Positions 25,714-32,855 of a DNA stretch of 64,000 bases are shown in pieces. Each line of letters starts with the position of its first letter. The stretch's first letter is position 1. Position numbers and translations under genes: made by a program. Source of the stretch: Mesorhizobium sp. CA14. GTDB lineage: Bacteria > Pseudomonadota > Alphaproteobacteria > Rhizobiales > Rhizobiaceae. The stretch is from assembly GCF_020165195.1 (NCBI RefSeq), contig NZ_JAIUHR010000024.1, positions 1 to 64,000 on the forward strand, read 5' to 3'. A model generated the notes under the pieces. That model saw only the letters and a list, made by a program, of their open reading frames with translations. It did not search any database and was not told the origin of the DNA.

Positions 25714-25740
25714 AAGGGCGCCCCTCAGGCGCCCTTTTCC
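25714..25740 (+). terminator. Rho-independent terminator of petABC
   Basis: A perfect nine-base stem AAGGGCGCC/GGCGCCCTT with a five-base loop is followed by a short T-run. It lies 24 bases after the petC stop. Its arms are identical to those of the terminator at 26551-26578. Confidence 0.85.
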
Positions 25741-25830
25741 ATATTTCGGAACAGCGTTGACCGGCCATGTCACATGGCCGTCATTGTGCGTGGCGATCCT
25801 GTCTTGCCCCTACTTCAAAGGATCGTACCC

Positions 25831-26526
25831 ATGAAAAGATTCGCATCGCTCGCGGCGGGTTTCCTGCTGCTTGTCACCGGATATGCCGCCCATGCCGACG
25901 AGGCGCAGCCCTTCGTCACCAACAAGGACATCGACCTGACGATGATCCTGCCGCCGCCGCCCGCCAACGATTCGGCTGAGACCAAGGCCGAGCTCGGCGA
26001 GGTGCTGACGCTGCAGGTGACGCGCACACCGGAAATGGAAAAGCGAGCCATCGCCGATGCCGAAGAGAATGTGTGGCGCTTTGCCGATGTCATGGGACCG
26101 AAGTTCAACAAGGAAACGCTGCCGAAGTTCGGCGCCTTCTTCGATCGCGTCGTGGCGACCGAAGGCGCCGTCGTCGATCCGGCCAAGGATGTCTGGAAGC
26201 GTCCGCGCCCGCATCAGCTCAGCGATCTGGTCAAGCCGGTCGTGAAGCTGTCGAACTCAGGCTCCTGGCCGTCTGGTCATGCGACGGTCGGCACCATGAT
26301 GGGTATCATCCTTGCCGACATGGTGCCGGAGAAGCGGGCCGAGATCATGGCGCGCGCGGCCGAATTCGCCCATAACCGCGTGGTCGGCGGCATTCACTAT
26401 CCGTCCGACATCGAGATGGGCAAGATTTCCGGCAGCGTGATCGCCGCGGTCCTGCTCGACCGTCCCGATTTCAAGGCCGAGTACGAAGTGGCGCGCTCCG
26501 AGCTGCGCTCGGACCTCGGCATGTAG
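25831..26526 (+). CDS. Class A acid phosphatase (PAP2 superfamily), secreted
   Basis: The 231-residue protein has a signal peptide (MKRFASLAAGFLLLVTGYAA, then HA). It carries the full phosphatase signature: KDVWKRPRP (Lys-X6-Arg-Pro), WPSGHAT, and NRVVGGIHYPSD (Arg-X5-His-X3-Asp). The residue before the last arginine is Asn rather than the usual Ser. These enzymes hydrolyse phosphomonoesters non-specifically in the periplasm through a phosphohistidine. It is a single-gene unit bracketed by two terminators with identical arms. A pho box was not found. Confidence 0.92.
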   Translation: MKRFASLAAGFLLLVTGYAAHADEAQPFVTNKDIDLTMILPPPPANDSAETKAELGEVLTLQVTRTPEMEKRAIADAEENVWRFADVMGPKFNKETLPKFGAFFDRVVATEGAVVDPAKDVWKRPRPHQLSDLVKPVVKLSNSGSWPSGHATVGTMMGIILADMVPEKRAEIMARAAEFAHNRVVGGIHYPSDIEMGKISGSVIAAVLLDRPDFKAEYEVARSELRSDLGM

Positions 26527-26550
26527 CCGCGCGGTAGCGCCCGCCTTTCG

Positions 26551-26578
26551 AAGGGCGCCTTCGCGGGCGCCCTTTCCA
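26551..26578 (+). terminator. Terminator of the acid phosphatase gene
   Basis: AAGGGCGCC/GGCGCCCTT arms around TTCGCG are followed by TTCC. They repeat exactly the arms of the petC terminator 840 bases upstream. An alternative stem GCGCCCGC/GCGGGCGC overlaps it. Confidence 0.8.
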
Positions 26579-26718
26579 TATTGGCCGAGGCCAGTCGATG
26601 CCGATCCTTTGCCGGATGTGCTTGTCTCTGGCGCGACATCGCGGTAGCCCTTGTCGGTCGCGTCGGGCAGGAATGGCCGACGCCGCCAAATCCGACAGCC
26701 GGACACGCGGAAGCCTCG

Positions 26719-27264
26719 ATGAAATCCTCCCTAGAAGACACGCTGCTTGCGGCTATCCGCACGATTCCGGACTATCCGAAGCCCGGCATCCTGTTTCGCG
26801 ATATCACCACGCTGCTTGGCGACGCGCGCGCCTTCCGCCGAGCCATCGACGAACTGGTGCATCCCTATGCCGGATTGAAGATCGACAAGATCGCCGGCAT
26901 CGAAGCGCGCGGCTTCATCCTCGGCGGCGCCGTTGCGCACCAGCTGTCGGCCGGCTTCGTGCCGATCCGCAAGAAAGGCAAGCTGCCTTACGAGACGGTG
27001 CGCGTGGCCTACAGCCTCGAATACGGGCTGGACGAGATGGAGATGCACAAGGACGGCGTCTCGCCGGGCGAGAAGGTGATCGTGGTCGACGACCTGATCG
27101 CCACGGGCGGCACGGCGGAAGCGGCGGTGAAGCTGCTCAGGCAAATCGGCGCCGACATCGTCGCCGCCTGCTTCGTCATCGACCTGCCGGACCTCGGCGG
27201 CCGCCGGAAGCTCGAAGCGCTCGGCGTGCCGGTCAGGACGCTGATCGGGTTCGAGGGGCATTGA
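26719..27264 (+). CDS. apt: Adenine phosphoribosyltransferase
   Basis: The 181-residue enzyme salvages adenine to AMP using PRPP. The family start is IRTIPDYPKPGILFRDITTL. The PRPP-binding loop is VIVVDDLIATGGTA (about residues 120-135). GIEARGFILGGAVAHQL and the C-terminal GRRKLEALGVPVRTLIGFEG complete the pattern. In-frame codons upstream of 26719 do not match the family and lie in the phosphatase terminator region. The gene is followed directly by a large palindromic repeat. Confidence 0.97.
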   Translation: MKSSLEDTLLAAIRTIPDYPKPGILFRDITTLLGDARAFRRAIDELVHPYAGLKIDKIAGIEARGFILGGAVAHQLSAGFVPIRKKGKLPYETVRVAYSLEYGLDEMEMHKDGVSPGEKVIVVDDLIATGGTAEAAVKLLRQIGADIVAACFVIDLPDLGGRRKLEALGVPVRTLIGFEGH

Positions 27265-27272
27265 AGCGCTTT

Positions 27273-27418
27273 CCCTTCTCTCCTTGTGGGAGAAGGTGGA
27301 TCGGCGCGAAGCGCCGAGACGGATGAGGGGTGTTCCAGCGGAGTGACACGCTGGTGTTTCCTGGAGCACCCCTCCTCCGTCGCCTTCGGCGGCATCTTCT
27401 CCCACAAGGGGAGAAGGG
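27273..27418. repeat. 146-bp intergenic inverted-repeat element
   Basis: The outer arms CCCTTCTCTCCTTGTGGGAG and CTTCTCCCACAAGGGGAGAA are near-perfect inverted repeats. Inside are further complementary blocks: GGATGAGGGGTG against CACCCCTCCTCCG, and CAGCG against CGCTG. The element fills the gap between apt and a MaoC gene in opposite orientation. Similar elements are very common between genes in Rhizobiales; I recognise the type from the arms. Confidence 0.85.
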
Positions 27419-27428
27419 AGAGGGTTCA

Positions 27429-27899
27429 CTATCCCACCTTCACCAGCACGGCGCTGTCGAACTCGATCACCTTGTCGCTGGTCGAATCGAAACCTTCCGA
27501 GCGCAGCGTGAGCAGGTTCCAGCCCGGACGCCCTGCAAGCGGGCGGTGTGCCAGCGCGGTGCGCGTGAAGGTCACCGTCTCGCCGGCATAGACCGGCTTC
27601 AGCCATTTCAAATTGCGGAAGCCGGGCGAGGGGCCGAATTCGGGCTGCGGGCCGGGACCGGTCCAGCGCACGCCCTCGGTCTCCATGCGCTTTTCGAGAT
27701 TGTATTTCATCCAGGTGGCGGCGGTGTGCCAGCCCGAGGCGCAGAGCCCGCCAAGCACGCTCTTCCTCGCCGCCTCTTCATCGACGTGGAAGATCTGCGG
27801 ATCGTATTTTTTGGCGAATGCCTTGATCTCGTCCGCCTCGAACTTATGCGAGCCGAGCGTGACCGTTTCGCCGATCAGGAAGTACTCGTCCAAAGTCAT
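27429..27899 (-). CDS. MaoC-fold dehydratase, second of a tandem pair
   Basis: The 156-residue hot-dog-fold protein has the hydratase motif as YDPQIFHVDEEAA (catalytic Asp and His), followed by GGLCASGWHTAATWMKYN and the strand LKWLKPVYAGETVTF. MaoC-type enzymes hydrate enoyl-CoA or mesaconyl-type CoA esters. The ATG overlaps the stop of the upstream paralogue by four bases. Paired MaoC proteins often form a heterodimeric active unit, which is plausible here but not shown. The substrate is unknown. Confidence 0.9.
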   Translation of the reverse strand: MTLDEYFLIGETVTLGSHKFEADEIKAFAKKYDPQIFHVDEEAARKSVLGGLCASGWHTAATWMKYNLEKRMETEGVRWTGPGPQPEFGPSPGFRNLKWLKPVYAGETVTFTRTALAHRPLAGRPGWNLLTLRSEGFDSTSDKVIEFDSAVLVKVG

Positions 27900-28366
27900 G
27901 ACAGGTCCCTTGCTGCATCACGCGCGAGGAACATGCCGGTGTTCTCCAGCTCGAAGACGCTCTCGCCGCGCTGGTTGACGAGTTCGCTGCGCATGGTGAT
28001 CAAGCCGAGCTGGGGCCGCGATTTGGACTGGCGCTTGGACAGGATCGTGACCGTGCCGCGCAAGGTATCGCCGGCCAGCACCGGCTTCTTCCATTTCACA
28101 TGCTCGATGCCCGGCGAGCCCTGCGACGTCGAATCGAGCAGGAAGGCGTCGCACAGCATGCGCATGAACATCGCGCAGGTGTGCCAGCCCGAGGCCGAAA
28201 GCCCGCCAAGGATGCTGGCCTTGCCGGCTTCCTCGTCGAGATGCATCGGCTGGGCATCGAACTCCGCGGCGAATTCGATGATCTCGGCGGCGCTTACGGT
28301 CTTGCTGCCGAGGTCCAGCGAGACGCCCTCGACGAAATCCTCATAAGCCCAGGTCTTTCCGGTCAT
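27896..28366 (-). CDS. MaoC-fold dehydratase, first of a tandem pair
   Basis: From the ATG at 28366 the protein has 156 residues, the same length as its downstream neighbour. The hydratase motif is FDAQPMHLDEEAG, followed by GGLSASGWHTCAMFMRM and VKWKKPVLAGDTLRG. A TTG start 11 codons upstream is possible but has no good ribosome binding site. Both copies retain the Asp and His of the active site, so neither looks like a dead subunit. The pair forms a two-gene operon that is leftward, like the next genes upstream. Confidence 0.9.
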   Translation of the reverse strand: MTGKTWAYEDFVEGVSLDLGSKTVSAAEIIEFAAEFDAQPMHLDEEAGKASILGGLSASGWHTCAMFMRMLCDAFLLDSTSQGSPGIEHVKWKKPVLAGDTLRGTVTILSKRQSKSRPQLGLITMRSELVNQRGESVFELENTGMFLARDAARDLS

Positions 28367-28457
28367 GTCGGCAATCCGGTTATCCCAAAGATCGGGCAAC
28401 CCGGATGCAGGCCTGGGACGATTTGGTCAAGTTATTTCTGGTAAGCCAGTCAGGCAC

Positions 28458-29561
28458 TCACGTGTTGAACTTGAACAGCATGATGTCGCCGTCCTGGACG
28501 ACGTACTCCTTGCCTTCGTCACGCGCCTTGCCGGCTTCCTTGGCCGCCACTTCGCCGCCGAGCGTGACGAAGTCGTTGTAGGAGATCGTCTGGGCGCGGA
28601 TGAAGCCGCGCTCGAAATCGGTATGGATGACGCCGGCCGCCTGCGGCGCCTTATCGCCCTTGTGGATCGTCCAGGCGCGCGTCTCCTTCGGCCCGACGGT
28701 GAAATAGGTGATCAGATGCAGGAGATCGTAGCCGGCGCGGATCACCTTGTTGAGGCCCGGCTCGTCGAGACCGATCGAGGCCAGGAACTCCATTTCCTCC
28801 TCGTCGGAAAGCTGGGCGACTTCCGCCTCGATCGCCGCCGATATCACCACCGTGCCGGCGCCCTGCGCGGCCGCCATCTTCTCGACCGCCCTGGTGTGCT
28901 CGTTGCCGGTGGCGGCGTCCGCCTCGGCGACGTTGCAGACGTAGAGCACGGGATGCGAGGTGAGAAGGTTCAGTCCCTGCAGGATGCGCAGGTCTTCCGG
29001 CGCGATGCCGTTGAGCAGGACGCGCGTCGGCTTGCCGGCCTGCAGCAATTCAAGCGCGGCCTCCATCATCGGCAGCACGGCCATGGCTTCCTTGTCTTTG
29101 CCGGCGGCGCGCTTGCGGATCTGGGCGATGCGGCGCTCAAGGCTTTCGAGGTCCGCGAGCATCAGCTCGGTCTCCACCGTCTCGGCGTCGGCGACAGGAT
29201 CGATGCGGCCCTCGACATGGGTTATATCGTCGTCCTCGAAGCAGCGCAGCACATGCACGATGGCGTCAACCTCGCGGATGTTGGCGAGGAACTGGTTGCC
29301 CAGCCCTTCGCCCTTGGAGGCGCCGCGCACCAGGCCGGCAATATCGACGAAGGAGATGCGGGTCGGGATGATCTCCTTCGACTTGCCGATCGCCGCGATC
29401 TTCTGCAGGCGCGGGTCAGGCACCGCCACCTCGCCGGTGTTCGGCTCGATGGTGCAGAAAGGATAGTTGGCGGCCTGCGCGGCGGCCGTCCTGGTCAGCG
29501 CATTGAACAGCGTCGACTTGCCGACGTTGGGCAAGCCAACGATGCCACATTTGAAACCCAT
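28458..29561 (-). CDS. ychF: Redox-regulated ATPase / Obg-family P-loop protein YchF
   Basis: The 367-residue protein begins MGFKCGIVGLPNVGKSTLFN (P-loop GLPNVGKS), continues with DIAGLVRGASKGEGLGNQFL, and has VCNVAEAD in place of the usual NKxD motif, the reason YchF prefers ATP. A C-terminal TGS domain (from about 280) ends DGDIMLFKFNT. YchF binds ribosomes and is linked to stress responses. It lies downstream of pth and rplY in the same direction, a translation-related cluster common in bacteria. Confidence 0.97.
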   Translation of the reverse strand: MGFKCGIVGLPNVGKSTLFNALTRTAAAQAANYPFCTIEPNTGEVAVPDPRLQKIAAIGKSKEIIPTRISFVDIAGLVRGASKGEGLGNQFLANIREVDAIVHVLRCFEDDDITHVEGRIDPVADAETVETELMLADLESLERRIAQIRKRAAGKDKEAMAVLPMMEAALELLQAGKPTRVLLNGIAPEDLRILQGLNLLTSHPVLYVCNVAEADAATGNEHTRAVEKMAAAQGAGTVVISAAIEAEVAQLSDEEEMEFLASIGLDEPGLNKVIRAGYDLLHLITYFTVGPKETRAWTIHKGDKAPQAAGVIHTDFERGFIRAQTISYNDFVTLGGEVAAKEAGKARDEGKEYVVQDGDIMLFKFNT

Positions 29562-29653
29562 GTTCGTCCAGTCCTGTCGGAATTCGATTTTGATGTGGGC
29601 TATGGGCGATAGGGGTGACGAACGTCAAGTCCCAGGCGTCGTCCGTTCGACGC

Positions 29654-30376
29654 TCACTCCTTGCCGAACAGCTTCTTCAGCATGGCGGCCATCGGGCCGC
29701 TCTCGGGAAGTTTCGCCGCCGGCTGCTGCGGGCGCGCCTGGCGGACCCGGCTTTGCTGCTTCGGCGGCTTGGGCGGCGGGCGGTCGTCATCGCCGGTCGG
29801 CACGAGCTTGTCGCGCAAGGTCAGGGTGACGCGGTTCATGAACGAGCTGTCGTCGCCCTTGGCGAGCAGCGCGGCATCGTCGGCGATTGCGTCCAGCAGG
29901 ACATCGAGCCACTCGCGGTCCGCCTTGGCGAAATCGCCAAGCACATGGCCGTGCACCATCTCCTTGACGCCCGGATGGCCGACGCCGATGCGCACCCGGC
30001 GATAGGCGTTGCCGACATGCTGGTCGAGCGAGCGGATACCGTTATGGCCGCCCGAGCCGCCGCCAACCTTGATCCTGAGCTTGCCGGCGGCGAGGTCGAT
30101 CTCGTCGTAGAAGACGGTGAGCGCAGCCGGTTCGAGCTTGTAGAAGCGCAGCGCTTCGCCGACCGATTGTCCGGAGAGGTTCATGAAGGTCTGCGGCTTG
30201 ATCAGCAGGATTTTCTCGCCGCCGAGCGTGCCTTCGCAGATCAGGCCCTGGAATTTTCTCGACCAGGGCGAAAAGGAATGGCGGCGGGCAATCGCGTCCG
30301 CCGCCATGAAGCCGACATTGTGCCGGTTGTTTTCGTATTTCGCGCCCGGATTGCCGAGGCCCGCAAAGACAAGCAT
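29654..30376 (-). CDS. pth: Peptidyl-tRNA hydrolase
   Basis: This 240-residue enzyme frees tRNA from drop-off peptidyl-tRNA. The catalytic core is GLGNPGAKYENNRHNVGF (His of RHNVG), KPQTFMNLSGQSV, and GGHNGIRSLDQHVG. After residue 190 comes a proline- and glutamine-rich tail (RPPPKPPKQQSRVRQ) that extends the protein beyond the usual 190-200 residues, as I recall for Rhizobiales. The gene follows rplY, separated by a palindromic repeat that includes the likely rplY terminator. Confidence 0.96.
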   Translation of the reverse strand: MLVFAGLGNPGAKYENNRHNVGFMAADAIARRHSFSPWSRKFQGLICEGTLGGEKILLIKPQTFMNLSGQSVGEALRFYKLEPAALTVFYDEIDLAAGKLRIKVGGGSGGHNGIRSLDQHVGNAYRRVRIGVGHPGVKEMVHGHVLGDFAKADREWLDVLLDAIADDAALLAKGDDSSFMNRVTLTLRDKLVPTGDDDRPPPKPPKQQSRVRQARPQQPAAKLPESGPMAAMLKKLFGKE

Positions 30377-30393
30377 CGCTGTCTCCGAGCGTT

Positions 30394-30482
30394 AGAGCAT
30401 GATGCCGAAAAGTATGAAGCGGTTTTCGGAAAACATCATGCTCTATTTCTTTGATTTAGAGCCGGATGAAATCATCCGGCTC
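30394..30482. repeat. Palindromic element (AGAGCATGATG type) plus hairpin between rplY and pth
   Basis: The first palindrome has arms AGAGCATGATG and CATCATGCTCT (30394-30444) with inner arms CCGAAAA and TTTTCGG. A second perfect hairpin GAGCCGGATGA/TCATCCGGCTC (30459-30482) follows. It lies six bases after the rplY stop on the minus strand and could attenuate transcription into pth. Confidence 0.85.
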
Positions 30483-30488
30483 GGAGAA

Positions 30489-31133
30489 TTACTTCTCTTC
30501 GGCCGCCGGGGCCGCCGTCTCGGTCGCCGCCGGCTCGGTGGTGGCTTCCGTCTCCGGCTTCATCGCCGACGAGCCGGCAATGGTCGCGATGGTGAAGTCG
30601 CGATCGGAGATGACCGGCTTGACGCCGGCCGGCAGCTTGACCGCCGAGATGTGGATCGAGTCGCCGATGTCGGTGCCGGTGAGATCGATGGTGATGAATT
30701 CCGGGATCGCGTTAGCCGGGCAGTGGAACTCGACTTCGTGACGAACGATGTTGAGCACGCCGCCGCGCTTGATGCCGGGCGACTTGTCCTCATTGATGAA
30801 GTGGACAGGCACGTCGACATTGACCTCGGTGTCCTTGCCGATGCGCAGGAAGTCGACATGGACAGGGAAATCCTTGACCGGGTCGAGCTGGAAATCCTTC
30901 GGCAGGACCTGGATCTTCTTGCCGTCGACATCGATCGTGGCGATCGTGGTCAGGAACCCGCCGCCATGGATCTTGTAGAAGATGTCCTTGTAGTTCAGCG
31001 CAATCGCCAGGGGAGGCTGCTTGTCGCCGTAGATGACTGCAGGCACTTTACCGTTGCGGCGAACTGCACGGGCGGACCCCTTACCGACCTGTTCGCGCGC
31101 TTCGGCCTTGAGCTCGTAAGCATCGTGGCTCAT
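30489..31133 (-). CDS. rplY: 50S ribosomal protein L25 / general stress protein Ctc
   Basis: The 214-residue protein has the 5S-rRNA-binding L25 domain (about residues 1-95, with YELKAEAREQVGKGSARA and VPAVIYGDKQPP). It is followed by the TL5/CTC-type C-terminal domain with DVPVHFINEDKSPGIKRGG and CPANAIPEFITIDL. The last 30 residues are an Ala/Glu/Thr-rich tail (ATETAAPAAEEK). The long two-domain form is normal for alphaproteobacteria. It is the first gene of the leftward rplY-pth-ychF group. Confidence 0.96.
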   Translation of the reverse strand: MSHDAYELKAEAREQVGKGSARAVRRNGKVPAVIYGDKQPPLAIALNYKDIFYKIHGGGFLTTIATIDVDGKKIQVLPKDFQLDPVKDFPVHVDFLRIGKDTEVNVDVPVHFINEDKSPGIKRGGVLNIVRHEVEFHCPANAIPEFITIDLTGTDIGDSIHISAVKLPAGVKPVISDRDFTIATIAGSSAMKPETEATTEPAATETAAPAAEEK

Positions 31134-31477
31134 GGCATTTCCTTTCGCGTGTTATGGAGCGCTCACGGCGGGCAAGCCCAGCCGTAAACGTCGAAAGCCG
31201 TCGCGGCCTTGCACGATCTGTCCGATGCGTTTGGCGATCCAAATGCGTCTGGGGATCTGCGAGGCCTGGCCGGCCTTCCTCCGCGTTGCCTCCAAGGGTG
31301 TCTACGCGGGTGGCGGCTCTATAGCGGAAGGCGGCCGAGGGTGCAAGCGGCTGGGCTGGAAGGCTTGCAGGTGGTTTTCGGCGCCGAGCATATAAACCGG
31401 ATACATTTGCGGCGAATGTAGGATCGCGCGGTTCTCAGCCGTCCTGCGGCATGCAACCAGACCCCGTGGGGACCAAT

Positions 31478-32122
31478 ATGAAACTTCTGTTCAGCCGCAA
31501 TCCCAATCCTCGCCTCGCGGTCGCGGCGGCGCGCTATCTCGAGGCCAAGATCGCGTTCGAGTTCGCATCGCCAATGGCGCCCGGGCAAGCCGAGCGCTAC
31601 CGCCCGCTCAATCCCAATCTGACCTTGCCTATCCTGGTCGGTCCGGGATGGAGCCTGTGGGAGGCCGACGCCATCGCCTGCCGGCTTTCTCGTGACCTTC
31701 GCTCGGATTTCTGGCGCAGCGGCGATGACGAGCCGGACATGATCCGCTGGATCAGCTGGGGCAAGGAACGGTTCGCCTTTGCTTGCGACATGGTGCATTT
31801 CGAGCGCGGCACCAAGCAGCGCTACGGGCTCGGTCCTATCGACCACGCGCTGGTCGAGGAGGGGTTGAGGCAGTTCCACGCCGCCGCCGCAATCCTCGAG
31901 CCTGAGCTTGCCGGACGCGATTGGCTGGTCGGCAATTCCGTCTCCTATGCCGACTTCCGCATGGCGACGTTCCTGCCTTTCAACGATGCCGCCCGATTGC
32001 CGCTCGGCGACTACCCCTCTATTCGCCGCTGGTATGGCCGGCTCGAGGCGATCGATGCCTGGCGCAACCCGTTCCAGGGACTTCAGGCGCCTCCACTGGC
32101 GCCGGTCAAGTTCGAGGCCTGA
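31478..32122 (+). CDS. Glutathione S-transferase family protein
   Basis: The 214-residue protein has a thioredoxin-like N-terminal domain (MKLLFSRNPNPRLAVAAARY, then NLTLPILVGPGWSLWEADAI with the usual cis-Pro and Glu-Ala/Asp contact). A helical C-terminal domain ends with WLVGNSVSYADFRMAT, the conserved N-capping box. A start at 31451 adds nine residues, but the ATG at 31478 matches the family start and has GGGGA upstream. It lies upstream of the organosulfur-type operon but is separated from it by a terminator, so a shared function is not implied. Confidence 0.85.
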   Translation: MKLLFSRNPNPRLAVAAARYLEAKIAFEFASPMAPGQAERYRPLNPNLTLPILVGPGWSLWEADAIACRLSRDLRSDFWRSGDDEPDMIRWISWGKERFAFACDMVHFERGTKQRYGLGPIDHALVEEGLRQFHAAAAILEPELAGRDWLVGNSVSYADFRMATFLPFNDAARLPLGDYPSIRRWYGRLEAIDAWRNPFQGLQAPPLAPVKFEA

Positions 32123-32152
32123 CCCGTATGAGCTGACCAATCAACGCTTCTC

Positions 32153-32184
32153 CCGCGCAAACTCAATCCGTTTGCGCGGCGCGT
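32153..32184 (+). terminator. Terminator of the GST gene
   Basis: A perfect ten-base stem CCGCGCAAAC/GTTTGCGCGG with loop TCAATCC is followed by CGCGTTTT. It lies 31 bases after the GST stop and separates it from the FMN-reductase operon. Confidence 0.8.
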
Positions 32185-32210
32185 TTTGAAATCTTCTCGC
32201 TCATTTAATT

Positions 32211-32225
32211 CTACAAAATCCGTAG
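32211..32225 (+). promoter_or_regulatory. CTAC-N7-GTAG inverted repeat before the organosulfur-type operon
   Basis: CTACAAAATCCGTAG, embedded in an AT-rich stretch, lies 37 bases before the FMN-reductase ATG. AT-rich short inverted repeats of this sort often mark LysR-type (Cbl/CysB) or promoter elements of sulfur-starvation operons. That link is inference, and no regulator gene is adjacent. Confidence 0.35.
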
Positions 32226-32261
32226 TCTTAATGAAGAAGTGCCCGCGAGGAGAGCCCGAAC

Positions 32262-32819
32262 ATGACAAAGAAGCTGGTGGTTGGATTTTCCGGCAATCTG
32301 ACCCGCCCGTCAAAGACCAAGGCATTTATCACGCAGATTGCGGACGAGGCGGCTGGCCGCATAGGGGCGGCCTTGGCGATCCACGACATTGAAGATCTCG
32401 GTCTATCGTTCCCGTCGGCACGGCGCATTTCCGATCTCGATCAAACAGCGCGCAATATCGTTGAGCAATTGCTCGGCGCCGATGTTCTGGTGGTGGGATC
32501 GCCGACCTTCAAAGGCAGCTATACCGGACTATTCAAGCACTTGTTCGATCTGCTCGATCCGTCGTCGCTGCGCGGCAAGCCGATCATTCTCGTTGCCACG
32601 GGCGGCGGCGAGCGCCATTCGCTGATCGTCGAGCATCAATTGCGGCCGTTGTTCGGCTTCTTCGAAGCGCTCACCATGCCGACAGCGATCTACGCTTCCG
32701 ACAAGGATTTTGCCGACGGCGTGCTGGTCTCGGAAGCCATCCACGCCCGCGCCCGCCAGGCCGTCGTCGAGGTTTTGCGCATCGTCGGCGAAACTCGCAG
32801 CGTCGGCCTCGCCGCCTGA
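32262..32819 (+). CDS. NAD(P)H-dependent FMN reductase (MsuE/SsuE-like)
   Basis: The 185-residue flavodoxin-like protein begins KLVVGFSGNLTRPSKTKAFI, the flavin phosphate-binding loop. It continues with GADVLVVGSPTFKGSYTGLFK and IILVATGGGERHSLIVEHQL, the pattern of SsuE/MsuE reductases. It supplies reduced FMN to the two-component monooxygenase encoded 36 bases downstream. GAGGAGAG is the ribosome binding site. It is the first gene of a five-gene operon with an ABC uptake system. Confidence 0.92.
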   Translation: MTKKLVVGFSGNLTRPSKTKAFITQIADEAAGRIGAALAIHDIEDLGLSFPSARRISDLDQTARNIVEQLLGADVLVVGSPTFKGSYTGLFKHLFDLLDPSSLRGKPIILVATGGGERHSLIVEHQLRPLFGFFEALTMPTAIYASDKDFADGVLVSEAIHARARQAVVEVLRIVGETRSVGLAA

Positions 32820-32855
32820 CTACAGGCAGTCGTTTTGGAACCCGAAGGATCAGCC

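Noticed and set aside
23486..25768. A 760-codon minus-strand frame opposite petABC
   Set aside because: petA, petB and petC on the other strand carry all catalytic motifs; the antisense frame is His/Arg/Asp-rich without any motif.
27330..28346. Plus-strand frame starting inside the 146-bp repeat
   Set aside because: It begins in the palindromic element and then runs antisense to two MaoC genes with clear motifs.
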